The translations under genes and the position numbers were made by a program. A stretch of 64,000 nt of DNA, taken from positions 124,001-188,000 of the forward strand of contig NZ_JBNDMZ010000007.1 of NCBI RefSeq assembly GCF_049856295.1. Direction: 5' to 3'. Shown here one piece after another: positions 44,097 to 51,778 of this stretch; position 1 is the first letter of the stretch, and each line of letters opens with the position of its first letter. This DNA comes from JB111 sp049856295. GTDB lineage: Bacteria > Actinomycetota > Actinomycetes > Actinomycetales > Actinomycetaceae. A model generated the notes under the pieces. That model did not search any database and was not told the DNA's origin. It saw only the letters and a program-made list of their open reading frames with translations.

Positions 44097-45460
44097 TACC
44101 GCCCGAGCCGGCGGCGCACCTTCCGCGTCACGCCGCCCACCCCGTCGGCACGCAGCGTCCGCCACGCCCCGCCGACGTCGGCCCGCAGCCGCGTGGCCCG
44201 CGAGACCTGTCCCGGCTGCAGGCCGGCGGCGCGCTCGGCGGCGAGCCGCCCCGCGTCCGCGGACCGCCGCGGGTCCCGGCAGAACGCGACGAGCGGCGCG
44301 AGTGCGTCGGTCCACGTGTGCGTGGCTGCGACACGGGCGACCGACTCGCGGGCCGCCGCCAGCCGCGCCTCGTCGGTGAGCAGGCCCGTCAGCGCGTCGG
44401 CCAGCGCGTCGACGTCCTCTGCCGGTACGGCCGCGCCGAGCCCCTCGGCGGTCACCAGCGCGCCGAAGTGGTCGCCGTCGGTGCAGACGATCGGCAGCCC
44501 GGCCCACAGGTAGTCGAGGATCCGGGTGCGGAAGCTGAACGCGGTCTCGACGTGGTCGAAGTGGGCGGAGACGCCGATGTCGGCGTCGAGCAGGTAGTCG
44601 GCGCGGCGCTCGTAGGGCACCCAGTCCTCGTTGAAGAACACGTGGGTGCCGGTGAGGCCGAGCTCGTCGGACAGCTCGCGGGTGCGCACGGCCATCGCCA
44701 TCTCGGGCACGTCCGGGTTGGGGTGCTTCATCCCGAGGAAGTACAGGCGCAGGTTCGGCACCGCCGCGCGCGCCCGGTCGACGGCCCGGATGACGGTGAG
44801 CGGGTCGAACCAGTTGTAGACGCCTCCGCCCCACAGGATCACCGGGTCGTCGGCCGCGATGCCGTCGACCACCCCCTTGATGCCGTGGGCGCGCTGCACC
44901 GGCGCCGCCGGGTCCGTGCCGAACGGGACGACGTCGATGAGCGAGCGCAGCGACGTGTCGGCGTCGTAGGTGTCGGGGTTGACGCGCCCGGCCGCGGCGA
45001 GGTGCCCGATCCACAGGTCGCGCTGCTTGCCCGACGCGCACAGGAAGAGGTCGCCGCGCCGCGCCTGGGCGCCGAGCTCGGTGAGCGCGCGGGCGAGGGC
45101 CGCGTGCCGCTCGGCGGCGGGCCGGAAGCGCTCGACCTCGAGGGACTCGAGGTGGAAGGGGTCGTACAGGTCGACCACCAGCACCACGTCCGCGTCCTGC
45201 AGCCAGTCGAAGGTGGAGACGACGTACCCCTGCACGACGACGACGTCCGCCGCCCCGACCTCCGCGCGGAAGGTCTCGACGGTGGTCTGCGCCGTCGTGA
45301 AGCCCTCCCCCTGCCGCGAGCAGCCCCCGAACGTGACCAGCCGGACGTCGTGCTCCGCGCCGAGCGCGCGGGCGATCTCGAAGGCCCGGATCGCCGGGCC
45401 GGCCATCCGCTCGGCGAGCGTGTCGAGGGTGACGACGAGGATGCGTCGGCGGTCGGTCAT
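44096..45460 (-). CDS. GT4 glycosyltransferase of the ABC export operon
   Basis: The 454-residue GT-B enzyme begins RRILVVTLDTLAERMAGPAI. The donor domain shows VILWGGGVYNWFDPLTVIRA, LYFLGMKHPNPDVPEMAMAV and TAFSFRTRILDYLWAGLPIV (EX-type donor-site region). The C-terminal ~60 residues are basic and end VTRKVRRRLGR, like the double glycosyltransferase. It is the third gene after wzm and wzt, coupled by ATGA, so it probably builds the exported polymer. Confidence 0.9.
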   Translation of the reverse strand: MTDRRRILVVTLDTLAERMAGPAIRAFEIARALGAEHDVRLVTFGGCSRQGEGFTTAQTTVETFRAEVGAADVVVVQGYVVSTFDWLQDADVVLVVDLYDPFHLESLEVERFRPAAERHAALARALTELGAQARRGDLFLCASGKQRDLWIGHLAAAGRVNPDTYDADTSLRSLIDVVPFGTDPAAPVQRAHGIKGVVDGIAADDPVILWGGGVYNWFDPLTVIRAVDRARAAVPNLRLYFLGMKHPNPDVPEMAMAVRTRELSDELGLTGTHVFFNEDWVPYERRADYLLDADIGVSAHFDHVETAFSFRTRILDYLWAGLPIVCTDGDHFGALVTAEGLGAAVPAEDVDALADALTGLLTDEARLAAARESVARVAATHTWTDALAPLVAFCRDPRRSADAGRLAAERAAGLQPGQVSRATRLRADVGGAWRTLRADGVGGVTRKVRRRLGR

Positions 45461-46770
45461 CGGGTCTCCTCGGGGTCGGGGGCGCCGTCGAGGTCCGGGG
45501 TCGGGTCCGCGCTCTCCATGGGGACGATCCCCGTGGGCCCGTCCTGTCCGGTCGGCTCCGGGGCGCCGGCCGGGACGGCCCACGCGGAGGCGGACTGGAT
45601 GTACCCGCCCCACCACCGCGTCGCGCCGTTCTCGACGACGAACCGAGCCGAGTCCCGCACCTGGTCGTAGGTGTGCTGGGTGGTCGAGTCGGTGAGCGAG
45701 GTGACGACCACGTAGCCGCCGGGGGCGAACGGGACCCGCCCGGCCGAGCAGTCGATGACGCCGCGGCCGCGGATCGTGCCCAGCCGCGGCCCGTCGTCGA
45801 ACGTGTTGGACGCCCACAGGTAGGTGCCGTCGGTGTGCTCGATGCCGATGCCCATGACGGGGTCGGTGACGGGCTCGTGCGCGTCGTAGTGCACGCGGAC
45901 GGTCATGTCCTCGTCCTGCCGCACCGGGCTGCCGGGCCCGCCGGCGCCGAAAACCTCGACCTCCTCGATCGTCAGCTCGCCCGAGCCCCAGTGCGTGCGC
46001 CCCTTGTCGTCCAGCCGGGTCGAGGCGTGGGTGGAGTCGAGGTAGCGCTCGAGGACGTGGGAGGCGGGGCCGACGGCCTTGAGCTCGCCGTGGTCGAGCC
46101 ACGCGGCCTGGTCGGCCATCGTGCGCAGGGTGGGCATCGAGTGGGACACGACGACGACGGTGCGACCCTCGCGGCGGAACTGCGCGAACTTCGCGGCGCA
46201 CTTCTCCTGGAACGCGGCGTCGCCGACCGCGAGGACCTCGTCGACGAGCAGGATCTCGGGGTCGACGTGGATGGCCACGGAGAAGCCGAGGCGGACGTAC
46301 ATGCCGGACGAGTAGTTCTTCACGGGCTGGTCGATGAACTGCTCGACGCCGGAGAAGCCGACGATGTCGTCGAACTTCGCGTCGATCTCGGGCCGCGTCA
46401 TCCCGAGGATCGAGCCGTTGAGGTAGATGTTGTCCCGCCCGGACAGCTCGGGGTGGAAGCCGGAGCCGACCTCGAGTAGCGCCGCCATCCGACCTCGGGT
46501 CGTGATCGACCCGGAGGTCGGGTAGAGGATCTTCGCCAGGCACTTGAGCAGGGTCGACTTGCCCGAGCCGTTGTCCCCCACGAGCGCGAACGTCGAGGCC
46601 TCGGGGATCTCGAGCGAGACGTCCTTGAGCGCCCAGAAGTCCTCGTGCACGGAGCGACGGCGCCGCATGACGGCGGCCTTGAGCGTCTGGTTGCGCTCGT
46701 GGTAGACGCGGAACCGCTTGGAGACGTCGTCCACCGTGATCGCGGCGGCGCCGGGGGTCTCGGTGCTCAC
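45457..46770 (-). CDS. wzt: Polysaccharide ABC exporter ATPase with C-terminal glycan-binding domain
   Basis: The 437-residue protein has Walker A LVGDNGSGKSTLLKCLAK, signature YSSGMYVRLGFS and Walker B ILLVDEVLAVGD, with the AVGDAAFQEKC stretch typical of TagH/Wzt. After residue ~255 comes a beta-sandwich extension (GELTIEEVEVFGAGG; SNTFDDGPRLGTIRGRGVID; FAPGGYVVVTSLTDSTTQHT) matching Wzt C-terminal domains, which bind the capped non-reducing end of the polymer before export. The GTG overlaps the wzm stop. Confidence 0.94.
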   Translation of the reverse strand: MSTETPGAAAITVDDVSKRFRVYHERNQTLKAAVMRRRRSVHEDFWALKDVSLEIPEASTFALVGDNGSGKSTLLKCLAKILYPTSGSITTRGRMAALLEVGSGFHPELSGRDNIYLNGSILGMTRPEIDAKFDDIVGFSGVEQFIDQPVKNYSSGMYVRLGFSVAIHVDPEILLVDEVLAVGDAAFQEKCAAKFAQFRREGRTVVVVSHSMPTLRTMADQAAWLDHGELKAVGPASHVLERYLDSTHASTRLDDKGRTHWGSGELTIEEVEVFGAGGPGSPVRQDEDMTVRVHYDAHEPVTDPVMGIGIEHTDGTYLWASNTFDDGPRLGTIRGRGVIDCSAGRVPFAPGGYVVVTSLTDSTTQHTYDQVRDSARFVVENGATRWWGGYIQSASAWAVPAGAPEPTGQDGPTGIVPMESADPTPDLDGAPDPEETR

Positions 46771-47600
46771 AGGGCCTCGGCCAGTCCCTTCTCGTGCCGG
46801 GAGAACAGGTGCGCGCCGACCACGAAGGTGCCGGCCGCCCAGGCGAGGACGACGAGCGTGGTGCTCAGCTCCGGCAGGCGGTTGTCGTACAGGAGGTTGC
46901 GGAAGACCTCGGCGAACTGGACGAGCGGGTTGAGCAGGTAGACGTCGAGGATCGAGATCGGCCCGAGCAGGTCGCCGATGCGCTCCGACTGCTCGGCGAC
47001 GAGCCGCACGGGGTAGACGATCGGCGTGAGGTAGAACCACATCTGGAACAGGATCGTCACGAAGTGCTGGGTGTCGCGGAAGTAGACGTTGGCGATCGAG
47101 GCGAGCAGCCCGGCGCCCATGGCGAAGACCGCGAACACCGCCATCGCGAGGACGAGCAGCGGCAGCAGCGGCAGCGGGTTCGCGCCGACGATCAGCAGGA
47201 CCACCGTGAGGACGCCCATCTCGATCGACCACGTGAACAGCCAGGACGCGACCGTGGAGACGATGAGGGCGCCACGCGGGAAGTGGACCTTCTTGATGAG
47301 GTTCTCGTTGCCGACGAGCGCGTTCATCGAGCCCGTGACGACGTTGGTGAAGAACGTCCACGGCAGGAGCATGCACAGGAGCCAGACGGCGAAGATGTCG
47401 AGCCCGGACGGGTCGCCCGGGTCCGGCTCGATCCGGATGATGAAGGCGAAGACGACCGTGTAGATCGCCATGGCGGCCAGCGGGTTGGCGAGCGACCACA
47501 GCTGGCCGAGCGCGGTGCGGCTGTACTTGCCCTTGACCTCGCGCATCGTGAGGTTGACCAGCAGCTCCTTCGAGCCGCGCAGGTCGCGCAGGAACCTCAC
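46767..47600 (-). CDS. wzm: Polysaccharide ABC exporter permease
   Basis: The 277-residue ABC-2 type permease has six helices (ALGQLWSLANPLAAMAIYTV near the start; FVTILFQMWFYLTPIVYPVR in the middle). It matches Wzm/TagG/RfbA transporters that export lipid-linked polysaccharide or teichoic acid. The GTG follows GGGAGGG. A TACCCT element lies at 47653-47658 on the minus strand, giving a leader of about 45 bases. It heads the wzm-wzt-GT4 operon. Confidence 0.94.
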   Translation of the reverse strand: MRFLRDLRGSKELLVNLTMREVKGKYSRTALGQLWSLANPLAAMAIYTVVFAFIIRIEPDPGDPSGLDIFAVWLLCMLLPWTFFTNVVTGSMNALVGNENLIKKVHFPRGALIVSTVASWLFTWSIEMGVLTVVLLIVGANPLPLLPLLVLAMAVFAVFAMGAGLLASIANVYFRDTQHFVTILFQMWFYLTPIVYPVRLVAEQSERIGDLLGPISILDVYLLNPLVQFAEVFRNLLYDNRLPELSTTLVVLAWAAGTFVVGAHLFSRHEKGLAEAL

Positions 47601-47663
47601 GTGCGTCCGCCCTCCCGTGGCGCCGGTGCTCCGCGGGCGCGGGGCACCGACCAGGGTAGACCA

Positions 47664-47693
47664 GCGCCCCGCGGCAGCGAGGCCGCGGGGCGC
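47664..47693 (-). terminator. Hairpin downstream of the C40 peptidase gene
   Basis: A perfect 12-bp stem (47664-47675 with 47682-47693) closes a six-base loop. It lies between the C40 stop and the wzm promoter region, so it can separate the two transcripts. No U-tract. Confidence 0.6.
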
Positions 47694-47757
47694 CGGGTCG
47701 GGCTGCGGACGGTCGACGGGGGAAGACGCCGTGCCGCAGCTGTCGGACTGGTCAGGC

Positions 47758-48951
47758 TCAGTCGGGCAGGACCCGGAAGTACGTCGGCTCGCCGCCGACC
47801 CACGAGTTCGGTCCCACGCGGGTACCCATCGAGGGGTTCCAGGCGGCGACGTTCTGGCCGTCGCCGAGGTTGATCGCCACGTGGCCGGGCCACCAGATGA
47901 GGTCGCCCGGGCGCGCCTCGGACGCCGGGACCTGCTCGAGGTTGGCGAACGCGCCCCACATCGTGGTCCGCGGGATCTCGATGCCGTGCTGCGCGTAGAC
48001 GTAGTGGGCGAACCCGATGCAGTCCCAGCCGGCGGGCGTGGTGCCGGCCCAGCGGTAGGGCGAGCCGACGTAGCTCATCGCGGTGGCGACGACCTCGTCC
48101 CCGATCCAGTCGGTCGCGGGCGGCGTCTCGCGCTCCTCGGTGCGCGACGGGGCCTCGACGACCCGCGTGTCGCGGCGCACGCCGAGCGTGTCGACGCGGT
48201 CGCCGTCCCAGTCGCCGGCCATCACCGTGTCGGCGGTCCGGCCGTAGGAGACGACCTGCTCCGCGACGCCGTTCGAGAGCGTGTTGCGCAGGTGGTACTG
48301 GTTGTCGCGGCGCACGCCGAGACCGTCGACGCTGTCGCCGTTCCAGTCGCCGACGATGATCTGGTCGTCCGACTGCCCGTAGTCGACGACGGCGTCCGCG
48401 TAGCCCGAGCGCAGCGTGTTGCTGAGGAAGTACTGGTTGCCGCGGCGGACGGCGATCGTGTCGACGCCGTCACCGTCCCAGTCGCCCACGACCACCTCGT
48501 CGCCGGCGCGGCCGTAGTGGATGACCTGGTCGGCGACCCCCGAGGTCACCGTGTTGCGGATGTGGAACTGGTTGCCCCGGCGGACCGCGAACGTGTCGAC
48601 GCCGTCGCCGTCCCAGTCGCCCACGAAGACCTCGTCGCCGGCGCGGCCGTAACGGATGCTCTCGTGACCCGGGCTCGTGGTGTTCGACGTCGTGATCGCG
48701 AACTCCTGGCCGCGGCGCACGGCCACGGTGTCCACGCCGTTGCCGTTGAAGTCGCCGACGTAGGCGTTGCCGTCCGGGTGGCCGAACTGCATCGTCACGG
48801 CGGTCTGCCCGGAGCTGGAGTTGGACAGGTGGAACTCGCTGCCGGAGCCACCGATGTCACCGCCCGCGGCGGACATGGCCGGCGGGGCGGTCACCACGGC
48901 GGCGCCGAGGACGGTCAGGGTCGCGGCAGTGAGCCGGGTCGTCGTTCGCAC
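47758..48951 (-). CDS. Secreted C40 (NlpC/P60) peptidase with five N-terminal 45-residue repeats
   Basis: The GTG at 48951 lies eight bases after GAGGAG and gives 397 residues with a signal peptide (1-29). Five repeat units start at residues 67, 111, 156, 201 and 246 (GDFNGN, then GDWDGD/GDWNGD), each with VDTxAVRRG. A short linker leads to the NlpC/P60 domain (~282-397): Cys311 in GWDCIGFAHYVY, His357 in WWPGHVAINLGDG, and a polar third residue near Asn372. The usual DCSGF reads DCIGF. The enzyme should cut peptidoglycan stem peptides. Putative MtrA boxes lie upstream. Confidence 0.93.
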   Translation of the reverse strand: MRTTTRLTAATLTVLGAAVVTAPPAMSAAGGDIGGSGSEFHLSNSSSGQTAVTMQFGHPDGNAYVGDFNGNGVDTVAVRRGQEFAITTSNTTSPGHESIRYGRAGDEVFVGDWDGDGVDTFAVRRGNQFHIRNTVTSGVADQVIHYGRAGDEVVVGDWDGDGVDTIAVRRGNQYFLSNTLRSGYADAVVDYGQSDDQIIVGDWNGDSVDGLGVRRDNQYHLRNTLSNGVAEQVVSYGRTADTVMAGDWDGDRVDTLGVRRDTRVVEAPSRTEERETPPATDWIGDEVVATAMSYVGSPYRWAGTTPAGWDCIGFAHYVYAQHGIEIPRTTMWGAFANLEQVPASEARPGDLIWWPGHVAINLGDGQNVAAWNPSMGTRVGPNSWVGGEPTYFRVLPD

Positions 48952-49065
48952 CAGAGTCGCTCCTCGTTCCGGCGTCCTCGCCCGGGTCGGGCGCGGTCCG
49001 CGCAGTTGCGGTCCGGACGCGGATCTGGTGGTCCGCTCCGGCATGGGGGGGGATGTTCGACCGTG

Positions 49066-49246
49066 ACCTTACGGTGATGCGTCTGTGACTGGTGGTGTTC
49101 GTGAGGAAGATCACGCGCAGGTGTCGGCGCGTCACGCGACGGTGACGACGACTCGGAGTAATGAACTCGCCCTACACCACTGTGACCGATGGGGCAAACG
49201 CGTCACGTGTGACGGGACGCGTGAGGGCAGGAGCGCCCGCTGTGAC
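49066..49246 (-). promoter_or_regulatory. Promoter region of the C40 gene with GTCACA repeats (putative MtrA boxes)
   Basis: On the minus strand GTCACA occurs at 49241-49246, 49208-49213, 49181-49186 and 49084-49089; the first reads GTCACAGCG. A -10 candidate TAAGGT is at 49066-49071 with no good -35, and the nearest GTCACA overlaps the -35 zone, as for an activator-dependent promoter. GTCACAgcg repeats are the reported mycobacterial MtrA target. The second box lies in a perfect inverted repeat, CGTCAC-GT-GTGACG (49201-49214), so another regulator is possible. The 48952-49433 stretch has no gene. Confidence 0.45.
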
Positions 49247-49312
49247 GGGTGGTGCGTGAGTGGGTGTAGGGAATGTCACGAACGGGTCTCGGCGTGTGCG
49301 CCACGATCCGCC

Positions 49313-49394
49313 CCACGCACGACGACGAACGACCCCGCACGCCTCACCTGCTCCCCCGTACACGCGGTCCACGCACGACGACGAACGACCCCGC
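49313..49394. repeat. 26-bp direct repeat, period 56
   Basis: The identical 26-base block beginning CCACGCACGACGACGAACGA is at 49313-49338 and 49369-49394. A shorter relative (CGCACGCACGACGGCGG) is near 49422. It lies in the untranslated region between the two wall-hydrolase genes. No function can be assigned. Confidence 0.7.
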
Positions 49395-49433
49395 GCGCCA
49401 CCCGTGCACCTCACCCACCCGCCGCACGCACGA

Positions 49434-49469
49434 CGGCGGCCCGGCACCTCGTGAGGTGCCGGGCCGCCG
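49434..49469 (-). terminator. Strong hairpin downstream of the amidase gene
   Basis: A perfect 17-bp inverted repeat (49434-49450 with 49453-49469) lies 22 bases past the amidase stop. This is the strongest stem in the window and very probably ends the amidase transcript. No U-tract follows. Confidence 0.75.
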
Positions 49470-49491
49470 TGGGTGAGGCGCGGAGCTGGTG

Positions 49492-51708
49492 TCAGCGGAC
49501 CACGCCGAGGGTGTCGGTGCCGTTGCGGTCCCAGTCGCCGGCGATGACCCGGTCGTCCGCGCGGCCGAAGCCGATCTCGCGGTGCGCGTCCCCGGTCCTC
49601 AGGTCGTTGCGCATGAAGTACCGGTTCCCCCGGCGCACCGTGAACGTGTCCGTCCCGTTGCCGTCCCAGTCGCCGACGACGACCTGGTCGCCCGCCCGCC
49701 CGTAGTCGAGGACGGTCGACGCGGGGCCCGCGGCGAGCCCGTTCGTCAGGAAGTACCGGTTGCCGCGACGCACGGCGAACGTGTCCCGGCCGTTGCCGGT
49801 CCAGTCGCCCACGAGCAGCTCGTCGTCGGTCCGGCCGTAGGCGAACTCCACGTGCGCGGGACCGGACTCCATGTCGTTGCGCAGGTAGAGCACGTTGCCG
49901 CGGCGCACGCCGAGGGTGTCGGTGCCGTTGCGGTCCCAGTCCCCCACGAGGAGCTCGTCACCGGGGCGGCCGTAGTTGAGGACGATGTCCGGCACGGAGT
50001 CGTGCCCGTTCGTCAGCTCGATCGTGTTGCCGTGCCGCACGCCGACCGTGTCCCGGCCGTTGCCGGTCCAGTCGCCGACCAGCACCTCGAGGCCGCGCTC
50101 GCCGAACTCGAACTCGACCTCCGCGGTCGTGGTCCACGTGTTCGACAGGTAGAACTCGTTGCCCACCATGCCGCGGATCTCGGCCATCATCCCGGGCAGC
50201 GCCGCGGCCACGTAGGGGCCGGGGCAGATCGTCCGGGTCTGGTAGGCGACGTCCCGGTGGCCCATGATCGCCGGCAGCGGCTGGCCTGCGTAGGCGAAGC
50301 TCGTGCCGCGCGAGGTGATGCCGGTCGGGGCGTCGACGTCGACGTCGGCGAGCGCGAAGCGCCACGCGATGACGTCGCGGACGGAGTTCATGGCGGCCTG
50401 CGGCGCCGGGCCGTAGGTGAAGTCGCCCATGATCGAGACGCCGACCGTGTTCTGGTTGGCGGGCGCCGCGTGCGCACCGATCGTCATCTGCTCGTTCGGC
50501 GACCACAGCGAGCCGTAGCGGCCCTCGTACACGCGGCCCCAGCGGTCGACGAGGAAGTTGTAGCCGATGTCCCCCCAGCCGCGCGTCTGTGCGTGGTAGT
50601 AGTAGATGCTCCGCACGACCCCGGGGGCCTCGGCGTACGTGTAGGTGTTCGTCCCCGCGGTGTGGTGAACGACCGCGGCGCGCAGCTCCGAGTACTCGGG
50701 CGGCCAGAAGAAGTGGTCCTGGTTCGCGCCCCACGACCAGCGCGAGATGATGTTCGGCCGCGAGGCGATGATGTCCGGCTGGGCCTGGGCGTCGACAGAA
50801 CCGGCGTCGGGAGCCGCGTCGGGCGTCGAGCCCGCGTCAGGAGCCGAACCGGCGTCGGGCGATCCTTCAAGCGCGGGCGCGTCGCCCGACCCCTCGACCT
50901 CTCCCCCGGAGCCGGCCGTCGCCGGGGCGCCGGACACGGACTGCTCGTCGATCGTCACGGCCGCGGTCCCGGGTCCGTCCGGGGCGAGCTCGACCGCGCC
51001 GGAGACGTCGGTCGGGACCAGCGTGAGGCGCAGGTCGGCGGGCAGCTCGCCGGAGCCGGGGTCGACCTGGACCTGGACGCCGTCGGACTCGGTCGTGAGG
51101 AACGGCTCGGTGCCGCCCGGCAGCGAGTCGTCACCGGGCGACTCGGGCTCGAGGTCGGCCCACGAGGACCACTCGCCGCCCGCGCGCGTGCGGACGTAGA
51201 TCGAGGCGTCCTGCGGCAGCATCTCGCCCGCCGCCCACGTGACACCGGCGAGGTTGAAGCCCTCGGTGTCGATCTCCTCCGTGAGGATCGTCAGGTCGCC
51301 GGACTCCTGGGCGTCGGCCACCTCGGCGTCGATCGCGTTCGGTGCGCTCGCGCCGGGCAGCGCGCTGGCGGAGACCCGGCCCGGGTCGGCCGCGCCCGCG
51401 TCGCCGGACGCGGTGGGCTCGCCGGCGTCGTCGGTGAGGTCGAGGACCTGGAGGGGCGTCGGGTCGGAGCCGGGCGCCGGGGAGTCGGTCATGAGGTCGG
51501 CGCCGGAGTCGTCGGCGCCCTGCGGGGCGGGTGCGACCGGGTCGGCGGGGTCGGTGGACGCGGTGGGCGCGTCCGTGGGCGAGTCGTCGGGCTCGGCGAC
51601 GGCGGGGCTCAGGATCGCCGGCACGCTCAGGGCGGTGACCAGGGCGGACGCGAGCACCGCCCGTCGTGGTCGTCGAAGGATCCGGACAGGGCGCTGCGGA
51701 GCAGACAT
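49492..51708 (-). CDS. Secreted PGRP-type N-acetylmuramoyl-L-alanine amidase with five C-terminal 45-residue repeats
   Basis: The ATG at 51708 gives 738 residues with a twin-Arg-rich signal peptide (LRRPRRAVLASALVTALSVP). A Pro/Ser/Asp-rich region of ~300 residues, with repeats such as DAGSAPDAGSTPDAAPDAGS, precedes the PGRP/Amidase_2 domain (~317-515). Its zinc ligands are H348 (VVHHTAG), H484 (GHRDV) and C495 (CPGPY). Repeat units start at 545, 589, 634, 679 and 724 (GDWTGN/GDWDRN/GDWDGN). The enzyme should cut the MurNAc-L-Ala bond. It shares its promoter region with ugd. Confidence 0.94.
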   Translation of the reverse strand: MSAPQRPVRILRRPRRAVLASALVTALSVPAILSPAVAEPDDSPTDAPTASTDPADPVAPAPQGADDSGADLMTDSPAPGSDPTPLQVLDLTDDAGEPTASGDAGAADPGRVSASALPGASAPNAIDAEVADAQESGDLTILTEEIDTEGFNLAGVTWAAGEMLPQDASIYVRTRAGGEWSSWADLEPESPGDDSLPGGTEPFLTTESDGVQVQVDPGSGELPADLRLTLVPTDVSGAVELAPDGPGTAAVTIDEQSVSGAPATAGSGGEVEGSGDAPALEGSPDAGSAPDAGSTPDAAPDAGSVDAQAQPDIIASRPNIISRWSWGANQDHFFWPPEYSELRAAVVHHTAGTNTYTYAEAPGVVRSIYYYHAQTRGWGDIGYNFLVDRWGRVYEGRYGSLWSPNEQMTIGAHAAPANQNTVGVSIMGDFTYGPAPQAAMNSVRDVIAWRFALADVDVDAPTGITSRGTSFAYAGQPLPAIMGHRDVAYQTRTICPGPYVAAALPGMMAEIRGMVGNEFYLSNTWTTTAEVEFEFGERGLEVLVGDWTGNGRDTVGVRHGNTIELTNGHDSVPDIVLNYGRPGDELLVGDWDRNGTDTLGVRRGNVLYLRNDMESGPAHVEFAYGRTDDELLVGDWTGNGRDTFAVRRGNRYFLTNGLAAGPASTVLDYGRAGDQVVVGDWDGNGTDTFTVRRGNRYFMRNDLRTGDAHREIGFGRADDRVIAGDWDRNGTDTLGVVR

Positions 51709-51762
51709 GAAAGCGACACCTCGGGGGAAGGACGGGGTGGGTGATGGCGGTTGCCGCGCGCG

Positions 51763-51772
51763 ACGGTACCGT
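51763..51772. promoter_or_regulatory. Palindromic bidirectional -10 between the amidase gene and ugd
   Basis: ACGGTACCGT is a perfect 10-bp palindrome that gives TACCGT on both strands. On the plus strand the hexamer ends six bases before the ugd ATG (leaderless spacing). On the minus strand CAGACA lies 17 bases upstream (51786-51791), giving a possible promoter for the amidase with a ~48-base leader. Confidence 0.5.
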
Positions 51773-51778
51773 GGCGAC

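Noticed and set aside
49313..49394. CRISPR-like repeat
   Set aside because: Only two exact copies, 56-bp period, no third full unit and no cas genes.
48952..49433. Cyclic di-AMP (ydaO-type) riboswitch upstream of the C40 peptidase gene
   Set aside because: Such riboswitches are common before actinobacterial wall hydrolases, but I could not find the conserved helices and loops in the 480-bp leader region.
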